Positions 1-7,281 of a stretch of 64,000 nucleotides of DNA are shown in pieces. The notes under the pieces were generated by a model. It was not told the DNA's origin. It saw only the letters and a program-made list of their open reading frames with translations, and did no database searches. The stretch's first letter is position 1. Every line of letters starts with the position of its first letter. The translations under genes were made by a program, and so were the position numbers. The DNA is from an uncultured Muribaculaceae bacterium (lineage in GTDB: Bacteria; Bacteroidota; Bacteroidia; Bacteroidales; Muribaculaceae). The stretch covers positions 1 through 64,000 of the forward strand of contig CABUTS010000007.1 in NCBI GenBank assembly GCA_902494515.1, given 5' to 3'.

Positions 1-2
1 AA

Positions 3-101
3 CTTAAGAAAATCAAGATTGGGGAGGATGACAATTGGAGAAACAACACGACAGTCGCCTATATAGAGGATATCTGTAATCAACTGAATATAGTGGACTG
101 A
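3..101 (+). CDS. C-terminal end of an unidentified protein (partial)
   Basis: The window opens inside a reading frame that gives 32 residues ending in ICNQLNIVD and a TGA stop. A rho-independent terminator follows about 25 bases later, which supports this being a genuine gene end. The fragment is charged and soluble-looking. It is too short for me to recognise a family, so no function is proposed. Confidence 0.5.
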   Translation, partial: LKKIKIGEDDNWRNNTTVAYIEDICNQLNIVD

Positions 102-126
102 TTTGCGGTTTCTTTAATATAACATC

Positions 127-183
127 AAAGAGCGCGTCTGCTTAAGGTACAATTGTACCAGATAGCAGATGCGCTCTTTTTTT
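127..183 (+). terminator. Rho-independent terminator after the partial gene
   Basis: Arms AAAGAGCGCGTCTGCT and AGCAGATGCGCTCTTT pair with one mismatch and are followed by a run of T. The loop contains a further small palindrome, GGTACAATTGTACC (146-159). The structure ends transcription of the partial gene at the left edge. Confidence 0.85.
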
Positions 184-230
184 ATGTTTATCTCCCCGCC
201 ACTTGACATTGCTGTGAAAGTCGCACTATA

Positions 231-419
231 ACGTACGGACGTGCCTTCGGCACGTTACCCCTGCCAATAGCCTTTATCTATCATAAAATCAGCTAATTTT
301 TTGGGGGGCCTGAAGGCCTCCGTTGAGGTTTAATGTGGAAGGTTCTGCATTAAATATCTGGTTATGAGTGAAATAGGGGTTATTAGCGAGGGTTACGTGC
401 CAAAGGCACGTCCGTACGT
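231..419. repeat. Inverted-repeat element (29-bp ends)
   Basis: The 29 bases at 231-259 and the reverse complement of 391-419 agree at 27 of 29 positions. Each copy is itself a hairpin (ACGTGCC, short loop, GGCACGT). The pair encloses about 130 bp without a gene. This layout resembles a small non-autonomous or REP-type element. I cannot tell whether it is repeated elsewhere in the genome. Confidence 0.55.
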
Positions 420-479
420 TTATGTGGGACTTCGGTACGTTTATGTGGGGCATAGGCACGATTATGTGGGACTTCGGAG
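417..479. repeat. Three 21-bp tandem repeats
   Basis: Units lie at 417-437, 438-458 and 459-479 and share the core TATGTGGG. Units 1 and 3 share TATGTGGGACTTCGG; the middle unit diverges in its second half. The array abuts the right inverted repeat of the 231-419 element. Confidence 0.75.
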
Positions 480-515
480 CGTTTAATTTTTGAGAAATGA
501 TTGCATAGTTGATTC

Positions 516-576
516 GGGGAGGGGTGGAGAATAAGCAGGAGGCGAGCACCGGGGTGCTGGTCTCCTGCAATATTGA
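516..576. repeat. G-rich block plus hairpin, related to 34855-35187
   Basis: GGGGAGGGGTGGAGAA (516-531) is followed by a GC-rich hairpin (535-568, arms starting GCAGGAG and ending CTCCTGC, centre CACCGGGGTG) and TGCAATATTGA (566-576). The same 16-mer, a hairpin with the same AGGAGGC...CCTCCTG design, and the same 11-mer recur in the 34.8-35.2 kb intergenic region. This points to a dispersed intergenic repeat family. Confidence 0.5.
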
Positions 577-657
577 GAAAAGGTATGATGTGGCGGGTAA
601 GTTATTCCACGGGGGAGATTATTCAACGCGGAAGGTTATGCCACGGGGGCGGAAAAG

Positions 658-1662
658 TTATTCCACGGGGGCGGGGGTGGGAGCCTTGTGGGTCTGGCGG
701 ACCATGCGGATGGTGCCGTTGGGATTGTACTCGAGCTTGTCGACGCAGATGGAGCGGAGGTTGCCGCGACCCGAGAGGTCCTGGCTGTGGTAGAATGCGT
801 ACCACTGGCCTTTGTACTCTACGATGGAGCCGTGGCTGGTGTCGCAGCCGGTCGGGCCGAGGTAGATACCCTCGTATTTCCAGGGGCCGAGGGGCGAGGT
901 GCTCACGGCGTAGTTCAGACGGTTGGCGCCGCGGCCGTTTTCAACATGGTTGTCGGCGTAGGAGAGGTAGTATTTGCCGTTGTATTTGTGTACCCAGGTA
1001 GCTTCGTGGAAGTCCTGCAGACCGGTCATCTCCTGCAGGGGAGCGGCCAGCTCGATCATGTTGTCCTTGAGGGGAGCGCCGTAGCATTTGCCGCCGCCGC
1101 CATAGTAGAAGTAGGCCTGGCCGTTGTCATCGACGAAGACACAGGGGTCGATCAGGGCGAAACCGCCGACACCTTCCATCGGTTCGGGCAGCGGGGTGAA
1201 GTCGCGGTCGGGATATTTGCTGGTGGCGACGCCCACTTTCCAGGTGTTGTTCCAGTCGGAGCCGCTGGGGTGGGGGAAGTAATAGTAGTAGGTGCCGTTC
1301 TTGTATGCGCAGTCGGGAGCCCACATGAAACCGCCCTCGGGACGGCCCCATTTAACCTGCTCGGAGCAGAGAATCTCGCCGTGGTCGGTCCAGTTGACCA
1401 TATCGTCGGTGGAGAACACATGGTAGTGGTCCATCAGGTCGCAGCCGCGGGGAGGATCCACGTCGTGCGAAGCGTAAACGTACAGGCGGCCGTCAGCCCA
1501 GACATGAGCCGAGGGGTCGGCGGTGTACATATGGGTTACGAACGGGTTGGGACCGAGGGCAACCTCCTCCTTGTCGGAGGCATTGGCCTCGTCGGAACCG
1601 CAGGAGGCGAGAATTGCGCCGAACAGGAGCGCGGTCGACAGGAATTTTGTGCTTGTTTTCAT
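658..1662 (-). CDS. GH43 family glycosidase, lipoprotein
   Basis: This 334-aa protein is a five-bladed-propeller GH43 enzyme, a family of inverting alpha-L-arabinofuranosidases, beta-xylosidases and relatives. A signal peptide ends in lipobox ILASC (Cys21), so it should be lipid-anchored. The three GH43 carboxylates are visible: Asp49 in TADPSAHVW (base), Asp172 in ALIDPCVFVDD (pKa modulator) and Glu220 in DFHEATW (acid). It is the second gene of a minus-strand operon, 27 bp after the GH92 gene. It is closely similar by eye to the GH43 at 19933-20913, so the two are likely paralogues. Its exact substrate cannot be read from the sequence. Confidence 0.9.
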   Translation of the reverse strand: MKTSTKFLSTALLFGAILASCGSDEANASDKEEVALGPNPFVTHMYTADPSAHVWADGRLYVYASHDVDPPRGCDLMDHYHVFSTDDMVNWTDHGEILCSEQVKWGRPEGGFMWAPDCAYKNGTYYYYFPHPSGSDWNNTWKVGVATSKYPDRDFTPLPEPMEGVGGFALIDPCVFVDDNGQAYFYYGGGGKCYGAPLKDNMIELAAPLQEMTGLQDFHEATWVHKYNGKYYLSYADNHVENGRGANRLNYAVSTSPLGPWKYEGIYLGPTGCDTSHGSIVEYKGQWYAFYHSQDLSGRGNLRSICVDKLEYNPNGTIRMVRQTHKAPTPAPVE

Positions 1663-1689
1663 GCTATTGTTGTTTTGTTGAATTGACGA

Positions 1690-3966
1690 TTATTTGGCGA
1701 GAGACTTCATCGACGGGGGAACAGCCGCGGGATCGGCACCCCACTGTTTGTTGGGCTTGTCGCCCATTACGAGCTCGAGCTTGCCGCCGGCCATGATATC
1801 CTCGTGGCTGATCCAGGGGCGGTCGTAGGGCTTGCCGTTCAGAGTGGCCGACTGGATGTATTTGTTGCGGTCGGAAGCGTTGTCGGCTACAATCTCGAAA
1901 GTCTTGCCGTTGCCGAGCTGTATGGTGGATTTCTCGAACACCGGGCTGCCGATGTTGTAGGCGGGGATGCCGGGGGTGACTGGATAGAGACCCATCATCG
2001 AGAAGACTACGAAGGAGGTCATGCCGCCGCCGTCCTCATCGCCCGGAACGCCCATGAGGTCGTTGCGGAACCACTGCTTGAGCAGAGTGCGGATGCGCTT
2101 CTGAGTCATCCAGGGCTTGCCGGAGTAGTTGTAAAGATAGGGGATGTGGAGGCTGGGCTCGTTGGCCATGGAGAACTGACCGACGTTGCCGGTGTGGTCG
2201 GGCAGCTGGGCGTAGAAACCGAATTTGCTCCGGCCGAGAGGCTCGTTGAACATGCGGTCGAGCTCGGCGTTGAAAGCATCCGGGCCACCCATCAGGTCGA
2301 TGAGGTCGGCGATGTTGTGGGGCACATCCCAGCGGTAGACCCAACCGTTGTTCTCGCCGTAGTATTCGCGGGCACCCATGCCGCCGGGGAAGCGGTAGTC
2401 AAACGGTTCGATGAAGTTGCCGTTCTTGTCCTTGGGGTGGAAGAACTTGGTCTCGGGGTTGAAGAGGTTGCGGTAGTTGAGGGCGAGCTCGCGGTAATGG
2501 CTGGCTGAGGCGGTGTCGCCGAGGAAATCGGCGATGCGCGACAGACACCACTCGTCGTAGGCCGTTCCGAGGGTCACGGCCACGGGCTGACGCTTCTCGA
2601 AGGGGTGAACCTCGGGGATGGTCTCCGTTTCGCCGGGAGCGAGGGCCGGGATGTAGCCGTGCTCCTTGTAGAAGGCATCAAGCTGGCCGGCGGGTTTGCC
2701 GCACCAGGGGGCGAGGGTCTTGTTTTCGATACCGCGGCGGCAGGCTTCGAAGGCAAGAGCCACATCGAAGTCGGTCAGACCCTTGGCGCAGGCGTCGGCA
2801 ATCGTTGCCACGCCGTGGTTGGAGTTCATGCGGCGGGTGTCGCCGGTGATTTCGGGGAAGGTCGGCATCCACAGACTGTCGGTCTGCGAGGCCATGCGCA
2901 GGTAGGAGTTGATGATGTTGGTCTCCAGTTCCGGGGAGATGAGCACGCGCAGGGGGTGGGCGGCGCGGTAGGTGTCCCAGATCCAGTCGTCGGTGTAGAA
3001 GGCTTTCCCTTCGTCGTCATGGACCTTGCCGTCGGAAGCGCTGAAGTATTTGCCGTCCTCGCTCAGGCATACCGGACGCTCGCAGGTGCGGTAAAGCGAG
3101 GTATAGAAGATGGTCTTGTCGTTGTCGCTCATACCCTCTATGGCAATCTGGCCGAGACGCTTGTTCCAGATGTCGCGGGCTGCGGTGGCTGTGGAATCTA
3201 CGGAGTAGGAGGGGAGCTCGCGGCGCAGGTTCTTCATGGCCTGCTCCTCGCTGATGAACGAGATGCCGTAGCGCACGTTGATGATCGAGTCGTTCTCGCC
3301 GAAGAGCATCGCCACACAGGCGTTGCGACCCTCGGCCTCCTTTGCGTTATGGTCGATGGAGTCGCCGATTACGGTCATCACCCCGGTGGGTTGCTGCTCG
3401 GTTTCCATGTAGAGGTACACCTTTACATTATTGTCGAGCTGCTGGTAGCCGCTGATGGTGTTGCCGTCGGCTTTCACCGCGCCGTTGCGGGTGTTGAGGA
3501 GGAGATAGGAGGGCTGATGGCGGTTCATCTTCAGCTGATATACGGCTGACTGGGCCGAGGGGGCGAAGCTGACGTCGGTCTCCGGTTCCTCGAGATACAC
3601 CGAATATTTATATGGACGCAGATCCTCGTTGTCGTAGGCGTACGGCATTACCGGACGGATTGCATCCTCGGGACCCTGATAGGGGGTGAGGTTGAAGGCT
3701 GATTTCTCGCGGTGGTTGGTGACGGTGACGGGGAGGCCGTTCATGCGGTCGCTGGTGAAATCGGAGCGTTCCGGCACGAAACGCAGCATAGAGTTCGGCA
3801 GATGCACGTTGGGGAACGTCGGCACCAGCAGGTGGCTGATGTTGCCGATATATGGATTCACATAGTCGACGGGAGTTTTACTGTTTTCTCCGCCTGAGCT
3901 GCAGCTTGCCGCAAGACACAGAGCGCCTATAGCAAGAAATGAGATTCTGGGATTTGGTTTTTCCAT
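1690..3966 (-). CDS. GH92 family alpha-mannosidase-type lipoprotein
   Basis: The 758-aa protein has a lipobox (LAASC, Cys22) and the GH92 hallmark start VNPYIG (about residue 36). GH92 enzymes are calcium-dependent inverting exo-alpha-mannosidases. The catalytic half is recognisable: YYGENNGWVYRWDVPHN (Glu538 as candidate acid), ANEPSLHIPYLYNY, and PGDEDGGGM with Asp643 and Asp645 as candidate bases, then SFVVFSMMGLYPV. These blocks deviate from the commonest forms (usually EGNAWQY and NEPSHH), so the linkage specificity, or even the sugar, may differ. It is the first gene of the operon with the downstream GH43. A TAAATTTG -7 element lies about 55 bp upstream. Confidence 0.9.
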   Translation of the reverse strand: MEKPNPRISFLAIGALCLAASCSSGGENSKTPVDYVNPYIGNISHLLVPTFPNVHLPNSMLRFVPERSDFTSDRMNGLPVTVTNHREKSAFNLTPYQGPEDAIRPVMPYAYDNEDLRPYKYSVYLEEPETDVSFAPSAQSAVYQLKMNRHQPSYLLLNTRNGAVKADGNTISGYQQLDNNVKVYLYMETEQQPTGVMTVIGDSIDHNAKEAEGRNACVAMLFGENDSIINVRYGISFISEEQAMKNLRRELPSYSVDSTATAARDIWNKRLGQIAIEGMSDNDKTIFYTSLYRTCERPVCLSEDGKYFSASDGKVHDDEGKAFYTDDWIWDTYRAAHPLRVLISPELETNIINSYLRMASQTDSLWMPTFPEITGDTRRMNSNHGVATIADACAKGLTDFDVALAFEACRRGIENKTLAPWCGKPAGQLDAFYKEHGYIPALAPGETETIPEVHPFEKRQPVAVTLGTAYDEWCLSRIADFLGDTASASHYRELALNYRNLFNPETKFFHPKDKNGNFIEPFDYRFPGGMGAREYYGENNGWVYRWDVPHNIADLIDLMGGPDAFNAELDRMFNEPLGRSKFGFYAQLPDHTGNVGQFSMANEPSLHIPYLYNYSGKPWMTQKRIRTLLKQWFRNDLMGVPGDEDGGGMTSFVVFSMMGLYPVTPGIPAYNIGSPVFEKSTIQLGNGKTFEIVADNASDRNKYIQSATLNGKPYDRPWISHEDIMAGGKLELVMGDKPNKQWGADPAAVPPSMKSLAK

Positions 3967-4019
3967 TGATATGTTGGTAAGGTGATTCTGTCGGAAACAG
4001 TGAGTGGCTGATTTACCCG

Positions 4020-4027
4020 CAAATTTA
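4020..4027 (-). promoter_or_regulatory. Probable -7 promoter element of the GH92-GH43 operon
   Basis: Read on the minus strand the bases are TAAATTTG, matching the Bacteroidetes -7 consensus TAnnTTTG. Transcription would start near 4012, about 45 bases before the GH92 start codon. I do not see a clear -33 TTTG element. Confidence 0.5.
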
Positions 4028-4167
4028 ACAAATTATACTTAAATAAGTGTATAATTTATGCTTAATATCGGATATATCTCAGTTTTAATCCCTTTAAAAA
4101 GCATTTTAATGTGTCTGTTATACGTTTTATACTGCAAAAATTAATGCTTGAATATTTACTTTGCAAA

Positions 4168-4212
4168 CGTAAACCATGCACATCTTATAGCGTAAACCAT
4201 ACATACCTTATA
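4168..4212 (+). repeat. Two 22-bp direct repeats upstream of the GH71/99-like gene
   Basis: CGTAAACCATGCACATCTTA (start of copy 1, 4168-4189) and CGTAAACCATACATACCTTA (start of copy 2, 4191-4212) match at about 19 of 22 positions with a 23-bp period. They end two bases before the start codon at 4215 and follow a weak -7-like TTACTTTG (4156-4163). They may be binding sites for a regulator or a leader RNA feature. Confidence 0.55.
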
Positions 4213-4214
4213 AC

Positions 4215-5468
4215 ATGAAATACAGATCAATCATATCACTGATCATAGCACTCTCGCTTGGAACGCTTCAGGGAGCCTGCCAGCAAAACCGGCAGGATTC
4301 ATGCGGGCGCTTCGATTCATATAAAGGGCTCGTCATGGCGGGTTACCAGGGTTGGTTCAACACCCCCGGCGACGGCGCCAACCGCAACTGGCACCACTAT
4401 GAGAACGGGCGCGTGTTCCGTCCGGGCGCCTGCACCATCGACCTGTGGCCAGAAGTGAGCGAATATCCCCAGCTGTATCCCACGGAGTTCACATTCGAGA
4501 ACGGCGATACCGCGCGTGTGTTCTCCTCCTACGATGCCTCGACCGTGGATACCCATTTCCGCTGGATGCAGGATTACGGTCTCGACGGCGTTTTCATGCA
4601 GCGCTTTATCTCCGAAATCCGGAACAATAGCGGACGGAAGCATTTCAATAAGGTGCTGGAGTCGGCGCTGGCGTCGGCCGCCAAATATGAGCGCGCTATT
4701 GTAGTGATGTATGACCTCAGCGGCATGAACGCCGGCGACGGGGCGCTGCTGCTCAAGGACATGAAGGACCTTTGCAAGCGCTTCGACTTGCAGAACCGCA
4801 AGAAGAACCCGACATATCTCCACCATAACGGCAAACCGCTGGTGACCGTCTGGGGCGTGGGCTTCAATGATCGCCGCCGCTACGGCCTCGAGGACGCCAA
4901 GATGATTGTCGACGGTCTCAAGGAGATGGGTTTCAGCGTTATGCTCGGAGTGCCGACCTACTGGCGCACCTTCGGCCGCGATACCGAGAAAAATCCCGAA
5001 CTCCATGCGCTTATCAAGAAATGTGACATCGTAATGCCTTGGTTTGTCGGTCGTTACAATGATAAGAGCTACCGGCAGTTCGCGCCGCTGATTGCCGGCG
5101 ACATCGCCTGGGCCAAGGCTAACGGGGTGGATTACGCGCCGCTCTGTTTCCCCGGTTTCTCCTGGAAAAACATGAACGGACACGAGAACTCCGTGCCTAT
5201 CCCCCGCAATAAAGGCAACTTCTTCTGGCAGCAGCTGTCAAACTGCATCAACAGCGGTGCCGAGATGCTCTACATCGCTATGTTCGATGAAATCGACGAA
5301 GGTACGGCGATTTTCAAATGCGCCAAGCGCGTGCCCGTGGGTGCCAGCCGGTTCGTGCCGATCGAAGATGGCATCGAAAGCGACCATTATCTGTGGCTCG
5401 CCGGGCAGGCCGGCAAGATGCTTCGCGGCGAAATCCCCCTGCAGATGCAGCAGCCCGTTCGTCAATAG
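4215..5468 (+). CDS. GH71/GH99-like glycoside hydrolase (copy 1)
   Basis: This 417-aa exported protein has an N-terminal signal; Cys22 in LQGAC could be lipidated, though the lipobox is weak. It belongs to the Bacteroidetes group usually annotated glycoside hydrolase family 71/99-like. Signature blocks in order are GLVMAGYQGWF (38-48), DGVFMQRF (124-131), VMYDLSG (164-170), NGKPLVTVWGVGF (205-217), MLGVPTYWR (243-251), DIVMPWFVGRY (271-281) and MLYIAMFDEIDEGTAI (351-366). Glu359 and Glu362 are spaced like the two active-site glutamates of GH99 endo-alpha-mannosidase (ExxE). The substrate is unknown. It stands alone on the plus strand, divergent from the GH92-GH43 operon, and is one of three paralogues here. 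Confidence 0.8.
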   Translation: MKYRSIISLIIALSLGTLQGACQQNRQDSCGRFDSYKGLVMAGYQGWFNTPGDGANRNWHHYENGRVFRPGACTIDLWPEVSEYPQLYPTEFTFENGDTARVFSSYDASTVDTHFRWMQDYGLDGVFMQRFISEIRNNSGRKHFNKVLESALASAAKYERAIVVMYDLSGMNAGDGALLLKDMKDLCKRFDLQNRKKNPTYLHHNGKPLVTVWGVGFNDRRRYGLEDAKMIVDGLKEMGFSVMLGVPTYWRTFGRDTEKNPELHALIKKCDIVMPWFVGRYNDKSYRQFAPLIAGDIAWAKANGVDYAPLCFPGFSWKNMNGHENSVPIPRNKGNFFWQQLSNCINSGAEMLYIAMFDEIDEGTAIFKCAKRVPVGASRFVPIEDGIESDHYLWLAGQAGKMLRGEIPLQMQQPVRQ

Positions 5469-5606
5469 AACTTAAGGATAACAAATGATATTAGGTAAAT
5501 GATTTTATATCAGGTTTTTAGATGATTATTGATTAGGTATTTAAGGCAAATGATTATTTCAGGTTTTTAAGGATAATTCGCAGGATAACAGAGACTCTCC
5601 GGGAAA

Positions 5607-5659
5607 CTCCGATAATGGAGAGGCTTGCAAAAGCTCCGATTACGGAGAGGCTCTGAAAA
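5607..5659. repeat. Tandem repeat of 26-27 bp, two copies
   Basis: Copies at 5607-5633 and 5634-5659 share CTCCGAT, then GGAGAGGCT, then a run of A. Each copy holds a small inverted repeat, CTCC...GGAG. Confidence 0.7.
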
Positions 5660-5730
5660 ATCCTTAATATAAACGGATTGAAAAAACTCTTTGGTTTTAA
5701 AGATGCACTAATTTGTTTAGGTTTATTTGG

Positions 5731-5766
5731 TAAAAGAGGCCGGTTCGTGCGAATCGGCCTCTTTTA
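5731..5766. terminator. Bidirectional rho-independent terminator
   Basis: TAAAAGAGGCCG and CGGCCTCTTTTA pair perfectly around a short loop. The A and T tracts at the two ends let it act for both the plus-strand GH71/99-like gene and the minus-strand esterase gene, which converge here. Confidence 0.9.
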
Positions 5767-5785
5767 ACAATCGTCGGGGGTGGGG

Positions 5786-7195
5786 TTATTCGGCGATGAG
5801 AGCTTGGTAGATTTTGCGGGCGAGGAGCTCGGCACCGCGGTCGGTGGGGTGGATGTTGTCGGAGTATGAGATGGCTTCCTCGCCGAGGTATGCGTTGTGC
5901 AAGTCGATGGCTTTCAGCCGGTTGTCGTGGGCTATTTGCTTAATCTGCGGTGTGATTTCATGGAGGATAGTGCCTTCGGTGATGCCCCAGATCTTGCTAC
6001 CGTCGGCGACGCGGGCTTTGGCCGGCAGACAGACATAGATTTCAGGCAGCGAGGGAAGATACTTGAACCTGTCGATAATTTCCTGATAGTCAGCGGCGAA
6101 GTCATCCTTGTATTTCCAGTTGTAGGGCTTGCTGTCGTTGCCGCCGAGCTTTATGATCACGATATCGGGGTTCCATTCGGCGGCCTGACGGCAGGCGTCG
6201 AGGGTGATGTAGCCGAAAGGCTGGCGCTCCGATTCTGTCCCCTTGCGCAGGGCCGTGGCACTGGGCACACCGAAGTTGCGCACCTCATATCCGTCGCCGA
6301 GCATCCGCTGAAGCACTGCAGGATAAGCCTTTGTAGCGGCATCCGAGGTGCCTGAACCGTGAGTGATGCTGTTGCCGAGACAGGCAATCTTGAGGGGGCC
6401 GCGCTGCGGAGCACCGTTGTAGATGGCGTCCTTGATGTAAGGCACAACTACGGCGGCGCTGTCCAGACCGTGGGGATGATGACCTCCCTTGGGACGTGTA
6501 ATCGAGTGGAACGGAGCGTTGTAGCGGCGGTAGCAGGCTTTGACGATGGCGCCGTTGCGCTCGTAGGGGACGATGGTGTCCTGACCGCCGTTCAGCAGCA
6601 GCACCGGCACCTTGGCCTGCGCTATCTTATGAATATTGTATGCGGCATTGTCGGTGTATTCGCCGATTTCAGGCTCAAAACCGAGCTTGTTTTTGACATC
6701 GGCCCACCACTGACCGTTGCGCCTGAGCTCGAAAATGTCGACCAGAGGATTGTCGAGAATCAGACAGCCTACGGTTTCGGGATAGGTCTCGGCGCGGCGC
6801 AGCGAATAGTAGCCGCCACGGCTCAGACCGTTCATCACCACTCGGGGCATCAGGCCGTAGTCCTTCACCATCATCTCGTAGAATTTCTGCCCGGCTTCGA
6901 TGGCTTCCGGACGGCCCCACTCGTCGGTGGTGTTGAAATATGTGATGTAGAAACCCTCGTTGAGCAGGGCGTCGTCGATTGCGGGGAAGGCGTCGAAGAA
7001 CGCCGGGCGCCAAAGCCAGGGGTTCCCCTCGGCGGGTTTGTCGGGCACTACGACTATGGCGTCGCGGTTTTCAAACTTGAATTTGTAGCAGTCGCGGCCG
7101 TGCCAGGTTGTTTTCTCTCCGGGAAAGGTTGCGGGAGACTTTGCCGATGCTCCGAGGCAGAGCATCAGCAGAAGGAATGAAAGTATTTTTCGCAT
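5786..7195 (-). CDS. Two-domain exported esterase (alpha/beta hydrolase plus SGNH/GDSL)
   Basis: This 469-aa protein has a signal peptide (cleavage near ASA-KS, residue 19) and two hydrolase domains. The first (about 25-262) is an alpha/beta hydrolase with nucleophile Ser125 in GLSRGG, Asp206 in GGQDTIVP and His239/240 in KGGHHPHG. The second (about 268-469) is an SGNH esterase with GNSITHGSG (Ser276), a glycine in FGVPS, GGND (Asn353) and SDNIHPT (Asp446, His449). Both catalytic sets look complete. Such fusions in PULs usually remove acetyl or other esters from plant polysaccharides; that role is inferred. It lies 86 bp downstream of the regulator gene and may be co-transcribed with it. Confidence 0.85.
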   Translation of the reverse strand: MRKILSFLLLMLCLGASAKSPATFPGEKTTWHGRDCYKFKFENRDAIVVVPDKPAEGNPWLWRPAFFDAFPAIDDALLNEGFYITYFNTTDEWGRPEAIEAGQKFYEMMVKDYGLMPRVVMNGLSRGGYYSLRRAETYPETVGCLILDNPLVDIFELRRNGQWWADVKNKLGFEPEIGEYTDNAAYNIHKIAQAKVPVLLLNGGQDTIVPYERNGAIVKACYRRYNAPFHSITRPKGGHHPHGLDSAAVVVPYIKDAIYNGAPQRGPLKIACLGNSITHGSGTSDAATKAYPAVLQRMLGDGYEVRNFGVPSATALRKGTESERQPFGYITLDACRQAAEWNPDIVIIKLGGNDSKPYNWKYKDDFAADYQEIIDRFKYLPSLPEIYVCLPAKARVADGSKIWGITEGTILHEITPQIKQIAHDNRLKAIDLHNAYLGEEAISYSDNIHPTDRGAELLARKIYQALIAE

Positions 7196-7281
7196 TTCAG
7201 TATGGTGTAAGTTGGTACTTTATGCGGGGGCTTCGGACGCACCGGCTCCTTTGCGAGGAATTCGGCAGCTTCTTTGCGCGG

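Larger units (their letters stand above)
184..657. other. Intergenic region rich in structured repeats, no convincing gene
   Basis: Two 29-bp inverted copies of a hairpin-forming sequence (231-259 and 391-419), three 21-bp tandem repeats (417-479) and a G-rich block plus hairpin (516-576) fill this stretch. Short open frames cross it on both strands, but their protein sequence is only the translation of the repeats (for example a 7-residue SHIxVP-type period). The region separates the left-edge gene from the minus-strand GH92-GH43 operon, which ends at 658. Confidence 0.6.
5469..5785. other. Intergenic region between convergent genes, with small repeats and a terminator
   Basis: The first half is AT-rich and contains CAGGTTTTTA twice (5511-5520 and 5560-5569) within longer degenerate copies. 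A tandem repeat follows at 5607-5659, and a strong bidirectional terminator lies at 5731-5766. I see no gene. Confidence 0.6.

Noticed and set aside
289..570. 93-codon open frame on the minus strand with a repeating SHIxVP pattern
   Set aside because: It is the translation of the 21-bp tandem repeats and the hairpin repeats, has no signal or domain, and its repeat period equals the DNA repeat period.
231..576. CRISPR array
   Set aside because: Repeats are adjacent (no unique spacers between the 21-bp units) or inverted, and no cas gene is visible in the window.
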